64,000 bases of DNA from Epiperipatus broadwayi (lineage: Eukaryota; Onychophora; Udeonychophora; Euonychophora; Peripatidae). Below, piece by piece: positions 22,343 to 31,849 of this stretch; the stretch's first letter is position 1; every line of letters begins with the position of its first letter. The notes below the pieces were generated by a model. That model was not told where the DNA came from and did not search any database. It saw only the letters and a program-made list of their open reading frames with translations. The DNA lies in contig JAQFVV010000050.1 of assembly GCA_028023455.1 (NCBI GenBank), positions 1,692,411-1,756,410 on the forward strand, given 5' to 3'. Made by a program: the position numbers and the translations under genes.

Positions 22343-23775
22343 AATATAAATACAAGTTTTTACAAGAATATGAAGATGCAAATTTTAATATATATATTTT
22401 GATGGTCTGGATCAAGTTTTGTGAGAATTTGTGAAAACATTTCTTAATATACATTGCTAAGACATATTTTACTTTTTTTTTTTTTTTTGATATGTATATA
22501 TTTTGATACTTTAGTTCACACATTATAAAAATATTTTAATGCGTGTTTTGTTTTATTGCTATCTACATTAGACAGAAGTGCATTAAAAAGTGATTTCTTG
22601 ATTTTGTCATTACCAATAAAGACAGGGAATTCAAACCTGGAGTAATGCCACTATACATCTAGCAATCTTACTTAACATTAAGTTAAATCCTGAAAGCCAA
22701 TCTGCTTAAACTATAATATAGACCTGACCCTAAAGAAAGAAGGAATTTATTTATACAATCCTAAACTAAACATTTTACTAAAGCAAAGGTTTTGTCAAAA
22801 CTTATGTTGTAACTTTAAAGATTGAAATGGTAAAATAAATTATACGAAGGAGGCACCAGGCAGTTTCAATTACCACACAAGAAGACAAAATATTAAATAA
22901 TTGGTAATTATAAAAAAGCATACATATAAATAGTAAACCATATATCATTTGATTACAAAATAGTGTTTGTATTAAAACAAAAATTATCGGAACTATTTAT
23001 CAAATTATTTTTTAAAGCATATTTAGATCAGTTTGGGAAAAAAAAAATGTTTATCTTTTTAAAAAACGTTTATTTTACAACCAAAGCTATTTCGTAGGTA
23101 AGTCAATAAGATAATTGCATCACGGATTAAACTGCAATAGGTTTGGAGGTGAGACATACTATTTTAATTTTTTAATTATTAAATTAGTATCAGAAAATTA
23201 CTAAATAAAATTGTTAAAAAAATTGAGGCCACTTTTAATGAAAAAAATACTCTTATCCTATCATTTTTATCAAAAATGATCTAATAATTATTATTCATTA
23301 TATTGTAATTATTTTTTGGTACTTACATATCATTCCTTCACTCTCTTTGACAGATGTTTTTTGGTTAATTATTTATTTGCAGGCGCATCGGAACAATATG
23401 GTTGGGTTTTTATTTTAAGATGATTATTGTATTAAATATTTCGTTAATTTTTTATTTTTTTTTTTTTTTTTTAAAGATGACGATTAAAACACAATAAATT
23501 GCACAAAACTCCAAACGACTGTAATTAAATAAAGTGTAATATATCTGTAATAAACAAAATAAAAAAAACATAATGAAAGACTACTCACTTCGAACATGTT
23601 TTGAGATTATACCGATATTATTTCTGTTCACACAAAGTTTCATATTTTGCCCATTAGCACACACTTTTCGCGCAGGCACTATTATTTCGTAATTTTGAAA
23701 ATACTTCACAGCGTCTTCTGTCACTGATAGATTCCCAAATTTTAAACATTTTTGCAAAAGGTTAGGAAAAATAAT
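22343..23775. other. A+T-rich sequence, nothing recognised
   Basis: Poly(T) at 22,474-22,488 and 23,455-23,472. The frame 23,581-23,796 (minus) has no recognised domain. Confidence 0.5.
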
Positions 23776-23790
23776 TAAACAACAGTTTGA

Positions 23791-23893
23791 AGTCAAGCGT
23801 TGTTAGCCGGGAGGTCATTGCAGCTGCCTTGCAAGCAAGTAGTTGGTTGCAGACGGTTGTGGGTTCGCGTCCCGGTCGATGCTATGACATATG
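23791..23893 (+). repeat. tRNA-derived SINE copy 3, with 13-bp target duplication
   Basis: Best preserved with copy 4. It begins AGTCAAGCG and has an A-box-like TTAGCCGGGAGG region and a near-canonical B box GGGTTCGCGTCC. It ends GATGCTATGACATATG, whose GCTATGAC is close to the complement of the 5' GTCAAGC. Flanks are the identical 13-mer AACAACAGTTTGA at 23,778-23,790 and 23,894-23,906. There is no poly(A) tail. The insertion is about 100 bp and essentially all tRNA-like. Confidence 0.95.
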
Positions 23894-23906
23894 AACAACA
23901 GTTTGA

Positions 23907-24300
23907 ACAATGATATGATAAACATAAAAAAAATCATCACAACGTTTGTACGTTATAATATATGTAAAAAAATAATTCATTAAATGTTGTGAATGATATT
24001 TTGTAAAAAAAAAAAAATATTAGTTTTTAAAGTTAAAATGAATTTATATTTCATTTCTTAATATTTTTTGAACTTAACAAGTAAAAAATGTTCGTTAAAT
24101 GATTTTGAAAAAAAAAAAAAAAACAAAAACAAATACTTAGACACCCCTGAAAATGGATAACTAACAAAAAAAAAAACACCCGGCTAAGACAGTGAAGGAG
24201 AAATATGGAAGTAACGTGTTTTTATTTTATTTTTCTGCGTTTATTTAATTTATTTATTTATAATATTTGAAATAAGAGACATTCTTTATACACCTGGAGT
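23907..24300. other. A+T-rich sequence with A-runs, nothing recognised
   Basis: Poly(A) runs at about 24,006-24,018, 24,110-24,123 and 24,165-24,176. Confidence 0.5.
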
Positions 24301-24308
24301 TTAATTGT

Positions 24309-24401
24309 AAATATAGGGGATTTGAACACAGACTTTCAAGCACCCTTCAGTGTGGATAGTTGAAGGGTGTTCAAAAGTCTGTGTTCAAATCCCCTATATT
24401 T
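24309..24401. repeat. Near-perfect palindrome, 41-bp arms
   Basis: Arms 24,309-24,349 and 24,361-24,401 match in about 38 of 41 positions, with an 11-bp spacer. They contain GGGGATTTGAACACAGAC and its complement. A related but looser arrangement (GGGATTTGAACAGG and TTCAAATCCCA) sits within the hammerhead cluster at 50,426-50,512. Confidence 0.92.
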
Positions 24402-24404
24402 GTG

Positions 24405-25520
24405 TATTTATATACTTTTTGGGGTTTATTTGTATTTAATACATATTTTATAACTATTACACCCTTTTTCTAACTTCATTACACCGTTTTCACATAGCAA
24501 TATACTAATAGTTTTTCAATAAATTAAAATTTTTACAGTTTTAAAAGCTTACCTCGGGCACAAAAATTGACTGGCCTAGCTCTATTTAAAAGTCTACTAA
24601 CTGTTTTACCTCAAAAAGTGTTTAGGCTTCCATACTTTACTTTTCTTATAGCATAATAAGATTTGGAATACAAAATTATTTTCTAACCTTAATTTTATAA
24701 GACAAAAATGAAAAATTATTAAATGATTTTATTCCTCAAGAACTATCTAACATGAGAATACCAGAAGTGCTGGAACAGGAATCAATTGGAAGATCTTTTA
24801 TTCCAGAGTCTAATATTTCCCACCTGCACCAAATTATAAAATGCAATATTATTAATTATGAATCCATTCTCTAAAATCTATAACTCAATATATACTAAAG
24901 ATTCTCTTAAAAATGTTTTTATTTTTTTGGAGAACCTCTTTCTACACAACAAAGTATTAAATTTAACTTGCCCAAAACAATGATAATAAAAAAAGAAAAA
25001 AAAACAATAATTATTGTAAGATGAGTTCCTTAAATGAAAAAAAACCTATAGATAACATTACATAATATTCTGAAATGATAGAATGTAAAAATTATATATA
25101 GAAGTAATCAAAAAATTAGTAACATTCTATTCAAATCTACAGCTTCTATCCTTCTTGAATCTTGTGAAGGGTATAGAATACCATATAAAGTTAGTAGAGA
25201 ATTTTGGGTGAGTATGAGCAATCACTGCATCAGATATATAAAATAAAACAGTATTGTGAAAATAATACAATATTGTGATAAACTGGAACTGATCATTGCC
25301 CATATTCTCACTCCATGTTATGGACAGTGATCACACTTTAAATCTTTCAAACAGAGTATCTTATCCAGATGTAAAAATCAGAAAAAGAAAAAGTCAAGGT
25401 TCTTAAGAAACCGGATTATAACAATAAATATGATAATATACCTAAGATACCTCCATTATAAATTTTTAAAGTCCATTAATCAAAACATGATCCAAAAAAA
25501 TACTTCATTGTGTAAAAATG

Positions 25521-25566
<46 letters not shown>

Positions 25567-25587
25567 TATTTATATATATTACATGGT

Positions 25588-25629
<42 letters not shown>

Positions 25630-26330
25630 ATACCATGTAAACAAATTCCAGATACAGTGGTCTCATAGAACAGTATATTTGCATTTTACAAAGGGCAAAT
25701 AATGAAAGACAAGATTAATGAATTTATATTTATTAATTAGTTCATATAGTGATTAATGAATTAATTCCTTGATAATAAATTCACACTGCTGCCACTCACC
25801 CCCTTCTAATAATAATAGATTCATATGGATATAATTGATTATATTTTTCATTTTATACATTTCTTACTCTTTTTTTTTTCTGCTAAAAATAAATAAATAT
25901 TGGAAATCCTAGCAAATAGTTAAAATTACAAAATGTAAAACATATTGTGATCAATTCTGTCATTTAATAATTAATATATTAAATCAAAGATAATTATAAT
26001 ACTGCTTCATACATAGAGAAAATATTAAAAACATTAAATATACTCTTTAAGTTATTTCTGGTATTGAGCACCATTGTTAACAGCTAATTGTTATTCACAA
26101 AATAATATTACAAATACAAAATCTTACATTGTAGTGCCACATTTAATACATTAAAATGAGTACTAATAGATTTACTGTTTACTATTTGAAGCTAGATTTT
26201 TGATAAACTATGTTAATCTTCACTACATCATTCTTATTCAAGGTAATGACTGATTTCCATCTACTTTTAATACCTTGTGGGATGGTGTAACCATAAACAT
26301 ATGACCAAAGATATGTGAAATAAATATATA
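24405..26330. other. A+T-rich sequence with (TA)n tracts; no gene
   Basis: (TA)n tracts at 25,530-25,562 and 25,592-25,628, separated by TTTTTATT and an ATTACATGGTATAC. The open frame through them (25,430-25,702) is microsatellite translation. A plus-strand stretch near 25,120-25,230 reads somewhat like protein (SILLESCEGYRIPYKVSREF), but I cannot place it. Confidence 0.45.
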
Positions 26331-26381
26331 ATCCCCCAAGATGCTCATTTCATGCGGTACCAGCACTCATCAGTTAGCCCA
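26331..26381 (-). ncRNA. Hammerhead ribozyme motif (family A), minus strand
   Basis: Minus strand: CTAA (complement of 26,374-26,377), CTGATGA (26,367-26,373), stem II GTGC...GCAT, GAAA (26,348-26,351), TGAGCATC, then TTGG (26,336-26,339). CTAA pairs with TTGG (one G-U). AUG pairs with CAU around AG as stem III, leaving C as the cleavage-site base. All three stems and all core bases are present, so this is among the best candidates in the window. Confidence 0.7.
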
Positions 26382-26619
26382 GATCACAATTTCTTACATA
26401 TATATTTAGCATTGTTCAGTATATTTAGGTATCCAAATACTACTGCTTAGCTGATAAGTGTAAAATTTACTACCTTACAACTTTGTCACAAACTACTTGA
26501 TGGTAATATATTAATTTTCTTCTTCCTTTTCTTATGTATTGATTTCTATTTCTACATATCATACCATTTACAACTTTCTTAAACACTTTAACAATACTAT
26601 TCTTTATATCAAAACATTA

Positions 26620-26660
26620 TTTTTACAGTTTCAACTGCCCTGCAGTCATCATCAGAGCTA
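26620..26660 (-). ncRNA. Hammerhead ribozyme motif (family G) at PLE 3' end
   Basis: Minus strand: AGCT, CTGATGA (complement of 26,649-26,655), T, stem II GACTGC/GCAGTT (six pairs, one G-U) closed by AGG, GAAA (26,629-26,632), CT, GTA. Same family as 10.13 kb. Stem III is reduced to about one or two pairs. Confidence 0.6.
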
Positions 26661-27909
26661 CAATATCCAAATATATATTTATACAATTAATAAATTTTAT
26701 ACACATATTTATATACATAATTAAATACACAAATAAAATGTACATTTGAACATGACCATTATAAATAGACATTTTCCATTTCATTACTTTACTTTTAACT
26801 AATGTTACCTATATGTATTTAATATTATTTTTAAATTATTTATTATAATTTTAATTTTTTAATTTTAACTTTAGCTTTTTATTCTACTATTTAATACATA
26901 TTATTGTCTTTTTACTTATATTTTAAATCAACTTCTAACCTTTTCTTATTTCTATTATATATTTTTAATTAACTATTAACTTTTTCCAAAATTACAAATT
27001 ATCTTATTACATTACAAATTATTCACTTCTTTACAATCCTATTTCTAAAATACCAACTGAGAAAATTTTCAAAATTTTTGTACTTGCCTAACAACTCCCT
27101 CTATCATCATTTTTTTCAACTTTATTCTTTTAAATCTTTTCATATTCAAACTATTACTAATAATAATTATTTATAAAATTATTGTCTTCACTCTAAAATC
27201 TCTATGAAGCTTTGGTTTTATATTTTTAATCAATATTGCCTCATTAATTTTCCTATCCCTTCTATTATTTGTATAATTAATCATTTTATACTATTTTTCT
27301 CAAACCTATGGCCTGTTTCTAATGAATGTAAATAAATAGGTGATCTCCTATCATATTTATATTGAATTAATATTGTATAAATTGAATTCTTTGATTCGCC
27401 TACATAATTAATTTTTATATTTTTACTTTTACATGACTTGCATTAAATTTTATATACTCAATTTATACATTTTTCTACTTTTCTCACATATTTATTATCT
27501 AATATATTAAGTATATTCTTCCTTGTTTTTTTTACTATCTAAGTTTTATTATATTATTAAACTTTTTATTAATTTTAATTATTATTTTATTCATACTTTT
27601 TACAATACTATTACTGTAAGTTTTAATACCTACATATTTATTCTTATCTTTTTATTTTTTCTACATATTTTTTCTTTATTTTTTGTTATTAAATTTTTCT
27701 TCTGATATTCTTATACTTTCTTCTATAACTTTTTCTGGATCTTCATTATCTTTAAACTCTATAATTATCAATTGTACCTCTTTACTAAAATCTTCTTCAT
27801 TTGAGTAATAATTCCAAGCTCTATATATTATTGAAATTATACTACTTGTTTTATATTGAATATCTATATTTGAATTCCAATTGCTTATATATATATATAT
27901 ATCCTGCAT
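26620..27909 (-). pseudogene. Penelope-like element relic: RT C-terminus, GIY-YIG endonuclease, 3' hammerhead
   Basis: Minus-strand frame 27,676-27,909 reads SNWNSNIDIQYKTSSIISII then YRAWNYYSNEEDFSKEVQLI, the PLE RT thumb region. Downstream, across stops, about 27,250-27,470 shows a Cys-rich segment, INYVGESKNSIYT and RSPIYLHSLETGHRFEKN. That is the GIY-YIG core with its usual later H-x-F. The C-terminal part decays into A-rich sequence. At the 3' end (26,620-26,660) is a hammerhead-like motif, the expected PLE position. The 5' end runs into a perfect palindrome at 27,901-27,963. Confidence 0.82.
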
Positions 27910-27963
27910 TCACCATTTTTATATGACTTCTTTAACAAAATATAAAAATGGTGAATGCAGGAT
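27901..27963. repeat. Perfect palindrome, 24-bp arms, at PLE inversion point
   Basis: Arms 27,901-27,924 and 27,940-27,963 are exact complements (with CTGCATTCACCA inside), spacer 15 bp. It joins the minus-strand PLE relic to a plus-strand fragment of the same RT region. Confidence 0.93.
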
Positions 27964-27998
27964 AAAGACATCTATATATAAATTAATATAGATCATAA

Positions 27999-28077
27999 TA
28001 TAAGTAATTGGAATTTGAATATAGATGTTAAATATAAAATAGGTAATATCAATTCAAGAATATATAGAATGTATAAT
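27999..28077 (+). pseudogene. Inverted fragment of PLE RT, head-to-head with the 26.6-27.9-kb relic
   Basis: Reads SNWNLNIDVKYKIGNINSRI then YRMYNP, clearly homologous to SNWNSNIDIQYKTSSIISII in the minus-strand relic. The homology stops near 28,077. With the palindrome between them, this is a head-to-head inverted PLE arrangement. Confidence 0.75.
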
Positions 28078-28165
28078 CCCATGGCACACATTTACACATA
28101 TCTTTATCATTTTACATTATATATAGACAAAAAATTACTACAATGATAAAAATATGTGTAAGGGA

Positions 28166-28214
28166 ATGCAATCTGATGAGTGCTGGTTCAGCACAAAATG
28201 TGGGTCTTGGGGAT
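28166..28214 (+). ncRNA. Hammerhead ribozyme motif (family A), unit 1
   Basis: CAAT, CTGATGA (28,173-28,179), stem II GTGCT/AGCAC (five perfect pairs, loop GGTTC), AAAA in place of GAAA, TGTGGGTC, TTGGGG. CAA and TTG can pair as stem I after a one-base offset. The G-to-A change in GAAA should impair cleavage. Confidence 0.6.
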
Positions 28215-28520
28215 CATATATGTTTTTGCATGTCTTTAGTGATATTATTGTAGTTACCCATCTCCACAAGATGTTAATATTGAGCAGAAGCTACACCCTA
28301 TCTTGCATGAGATTGGTGTAGTGAAAATTACACAAGAGAAACTTTATTCATTAAGTGGATAATCTCTAATCTAATGAATGACAAAAAGTAATATACTTCC
28401 ATAAAGTGGTTTGTAATCAAAACTGTAGGAGAAGCAGTAAATTTGGTACTTACCAATTAAACAGTAGTAATTGTCTGTATATATATATATATATACTGAA
28501 CAATGAAGAGATTATTATCT

Positions 28521-28568
28521 GCACCAACTGATGAGTACTGGTTCAGCACAAAATGTACATTTTGGGCA
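28521..28568 (+). ncRNA. Hammerhead ribozyme motif (family A), unit 2
   Basis: CCAA (28,524-28,527), CTGATGA (28,528-28,534), stem II GTACT/AGCAC (one mismatch), AAAA for GAAA, TG-TA-CA as stem III, TT, then TTGG (28,562-28,565). CCAA/TTGG gives a perfect four-pair stem I and AUG/CAU a clean stem III. The same GAAA change as unit 1 suggests that it predates their duplication. Confidence 0.65.
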
Positions 28569-28718
28569 TCATATATCTTTAGGCATATGTTTATGATTAC
28601 ACCCTCCATAATGTGTTAAAATTGGATAGAAACCGATCCCTGCTTTGTATGAGAATGGTGTATTAAAAATTACACTACAGATATATTATTCATTAAGTAG
28701 ATAAACTATAGTCTAATG

Positions 28719-29258
28719 CAGTGGTCTTCAACCTTTTCACACCTGTGGACCAGTAAAAATAAGGATAAGGTTTCACGGCATGGCAAAAATAAGAATAAGG
28801 TTTCGCGGACTGGCAGAAGTCTAGATAAATTTTCTTAAAGATGTAAACTTCTTAGCTTTAGATGAGCATAATTGTTATAATTGATCAAAACAACAATGTT
28901 AAATATACAAAATTATATATATATATATGGATTTTGTATAATAAAAAACTTTTTTTTTAATTTTGATTTTTTTTAGAAAAGTGATAAAAAATTTAATTCT
29001 ACCCCCCCCCCCCCCATAAACATCTGTGATAACTAAAAAAAACAAATTAATTTGTGTATAATTGATTAGATTTTGTTTTCGTTCTGTTTCTTTTTTTTTT
29101 TTAATTGTGTAAAAATGAGTGAAAAAATAAATAAAAATTGTTTATATTAATTAAAAGTTTAAACTCTTATTATTTTGTTATTACAAACTTTTCTGTGGCC
29201 TGGCACAAAACTTCTGCAGCCTGGAACTGGTCCATGGACCAAGGGTTGAAGACCACTG
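28719..29258 (+). mobile_element. Non-autonomous hAT element with exact 8-bp target duplication
   Basis: Begins CAGTGGTCTTCAACCTTTTC and ends GGGTTGAAGACCACTG, 15-16-bp terminal inverted repeats of the CAGTGGT...TCAACC kind seen in many hAT-Charlie-like elements. Subterminal GTGGACC and GGTCCATGG also mirror each other. Flanks are GTCTAATG at 28,711-28,718 and 29,259-29,266, an exact 8-bp duplication diagnostic of hAT. The 540-bp interior is A+T-rich, with a poly(C) run at 29,002-29,015, a repeated AAAATAAGGATAAGGTTTC/AAAATAAGAATAAGGTTTC, and no transposase. Mobilisation would need a transposase from elsewhere; the hAT relic at 11 kb is of another subtype. Confidence 0.95.
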
Positions 29259-29446
29259 GTCTAATGAATGTCTAATAAAAATTATTAATATCCTATTTTA
29301 ATTTTACATTTTCTGTCATTGTGTTTAGTGCAAATCAACTGTACTTAAAACATGAACCAATATCATTTTGTATTCTGAAGATAATAAGAAAGCTGTACAA
29401 TCTATTTTAGATTTATCATATATAGGTAATTCTGTGGAAGAAAATT

Positions 29447-29785
29447 ACTCTTCACACATGCACTTTTAAATTAATATTAAATTGGCATGTACTCTATTAT
29501 AAATAAGGATTTTAAAAGCATAAATGGCTCACTTATGCTTATAGCTTATTCTTTAAATAAACCCAACCCTATCGATTATGCTTAAATTAGGGCTTGATCT
29601 TATTATTAGCCTGATTTTTAAATTGGCAAATTACTTGCACCAGTTTACTTTATATATTATAGGGAAGAAAAAAGTTTCTCATTTTTAACTATGAAGCATG
29701 CCATTTATGCTTTTAAAGCACTTATTGATGGAGGAGTGCAGGCTGATTTAATATTAATTTAATAGTGCATGTGTGAAGAGACAAT
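29447..29785. repeat. Inverted-repeat element (MITE-like)
   Basis: Arms about 29,449-29,482 (CTCTTCACACATGCAC then TTTTAAATTAATATTAAAT) and 29,747-29,781 are inverted copies. A second inner pair (GCATAAATGGCTCAC and GCCATTTATGC) lies inside. No coding sequence and no recognised target duplication. Confidence 0.75.
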
Positions 29786-29799
29786 TCCATTTTCAAAAT

Positions 29800-31840
29800 T
29801 GTGTATACAGAAATCACTATATTATTATTTATTATATGTGTATTTATTAAACCAGATGCTTTATCCACTTCAAAAGCACCATTGAAAAAGTCAAAATTAG
29901 AATGTACAATTTTAAAGATTTTAAAAGAAAATTGAATTTAAAAATTTTTGTACCTTATTTTTTTTATTTATTAAGAGTATGTGCCATAAACATGAAGAGG
30001 GAACTTGTAAAAGCATTTTTCAGTTAAAATAAATTTTGATTGTGATCAGTTTCTTTTTATTTTGTCGATTGTAATAATTTATTTTAAAAACTGAGATTTA
30101 TATTTTTATATTAATTTTGAAATAGATAAGAGCTCTGGTCAGATTTTCTTTTTTTTCCAATTAAGATAACCCTGGTCAAAACTTTATAAAAATTAGGCAG
30201 GAGATAACAATTCACCTAAATAATCCTGGGTTTTATTCTTCTTATTCTTTTTATTACTTTGATTCTTGTTGTGATTGCTGTTATATTTGCTAATTGTTTT
30301 ACACAGATCACCAAATTGGAATTTTTGCTGACTGCTGATAGTATTCACTGCTAGCTGTGCTCAGAAAGAGTTTGCTAAGATATTTTCTAATAGAAGAAGT
30401 AAATACACTAAAACATTGGAAATAGCAACCATCCCTCCAGAATGCAGAAAATACTCATGATAAAAAATCTTGATAATAATATGCAGTACTAAATCAACCC
30501 AAAGACAAATCCCAGAGCTACGTAATTGTGCTTTCAAGAACATGACCTAAAAGTCTAGTCCATAACCGATCCCACAGATTGCCTTCAGACTCCTGAACAG
30601 ATAAATGAAAATCAAAACCTTCAAAATGAACCCTATGTGGACCTGAACTTTGCATATTCTGTTGGAAAAAATATGCTGAACCAAACATTATACCTTGAAT
30701 GTAAACTCACCTTTCATATCATAACCAAAGCCTAAATCTCTTGTTTAAACCTCTATGTTAAAGTCTCAGCTTAATCTAAAAAGAAACCTGTCTCTATAAT
30801 AAGTTATATTATACTCATTTAAATATCACTAATTATTTTATTATGTATTTTATTTATTATTTGTATTGGAGTCATAATTTCAAGATTTCATATTTTAAAT
30901 TTATTTGTCTAAGAAAGTATTGCAAGTTTATATTTTATACTTAGTGTTTTTCTCTTTTATATTACTAACCATTGACAAATTCTTGGGCAGATATTAGTAA
31001 TTTTCTTTTTAACTCATATATCTCTTATTCTTTCATTGTAGTTAATTTAGACAACCTTGGTTTGCATTTCCCGCAGACCATAAATCTTTTGGCTAGCAAT
31101 TTATTGAGTGTATTGTTCTCTTTTTCTTAAGCAGTAGAGATTTTGCTGTTCCTAAGTTTCAGATTACATAATACTGTAATCTTTTTTTTTCTCTTGTCAG
31201 AATCAACCTTAGGGGTCTTAAACATGTCTTTTTATGAGTGGTTGCAGGCAAATGAGAATCCTATTATGTTCTGATGTTCTGCCAGGTTTTAGGAAATGAT
31301 CGCTCTGTGCTGTTCATTGAATTCCGTACAAGATCATTCTTATTGTTTTTAAATTTCTAACTAAAGGAAACTGGAATTTGTTTATATAAATTGCTAGCAG
31401 GAAGACATTATAAACCCCATTTAATTCTTAGATGACAAAATGAACTTATCTGCCAGGGTGTTTAATGTTACAATACTCTCATACACTCTCTGATAAACCA
31501 GATGGAGGAATTTAGGTCAAACTCTCATATTTTGTTTGACAAATATTTTAGATTAAATAAATTTGCAAATGACTTATAATTATTGGTGGCTGTCATTTAT
31601 CTCTGTGTCCTTGCCTCAATTGTCTAAAGAATGTTAAAGATCTCTTTCTCTACCTGGATCTAGCTGGTAGCATTGATCATCATCACTACCTTTTCAATCA
31701 ATGTCTCAGTGATCAAAAAAAGATTGAAGTGACTGTTACAATATATATCTTGACATTTAATTAAATAAACAATGGGTGGATGTTCTCTGAAATCAATTTG
31801 CCTATTGTTGATTTTATTTAAATCAGTTGAATTCTGGAGA
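29800..31840. other. A+T-rich sequence without recognisable genes
   Basis: The frame 30,361-30,543 (minus) and the slightly G+C-richer 30,540-30,720 segment show no domain I recognise. Poly(T) near 31,182. Confidence 0.45.
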
Positions 31841-31849
31841 TGAAAAGCT

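Larger units (their letters stand above)
28140..29300 (+). repeat. Two direct copies of a hammerhead repeat, 355-bp spacing (retrozyme-like)
   Basis: Unit 1 (28,140-28,400) and unit 2 (28,495-28,718 plus 29,259-29,300) share the hammerhead, GGTTCAGCACAAAATG, a CACCCT segment, GAGATTGGTGTA/GAGAATGGTGTA, AAAATTACAC, TTATTCATTAAGT and TCTAATGAATG. The CTGATGA cores are at 28,173 and 28,528. A (TA)n tract lies between units (28,472-28,494). Unit 2 is split by a hAT-like insertion (28,719-29,258). Two same-strand hammerheads bracketing a few hundred bp is the layout of animal retrozymes and of PLE end repeats. Confidence 0.8.

Noticed and set aside
23791-23893. Functional tRNA gene
   Set aside because: Exact target duplications and five sister copies show that it is a SINE.
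25430-25702. 90-aa open frame with long Tyr-Ile repeats
   Set aside because: It is a translation of the (TA)n microsatellites and has no independent support.
28140-28570. CRISPR-like direct repeats
   Set aside because: Only two long units, eukaryotic context and no short regular spacers.
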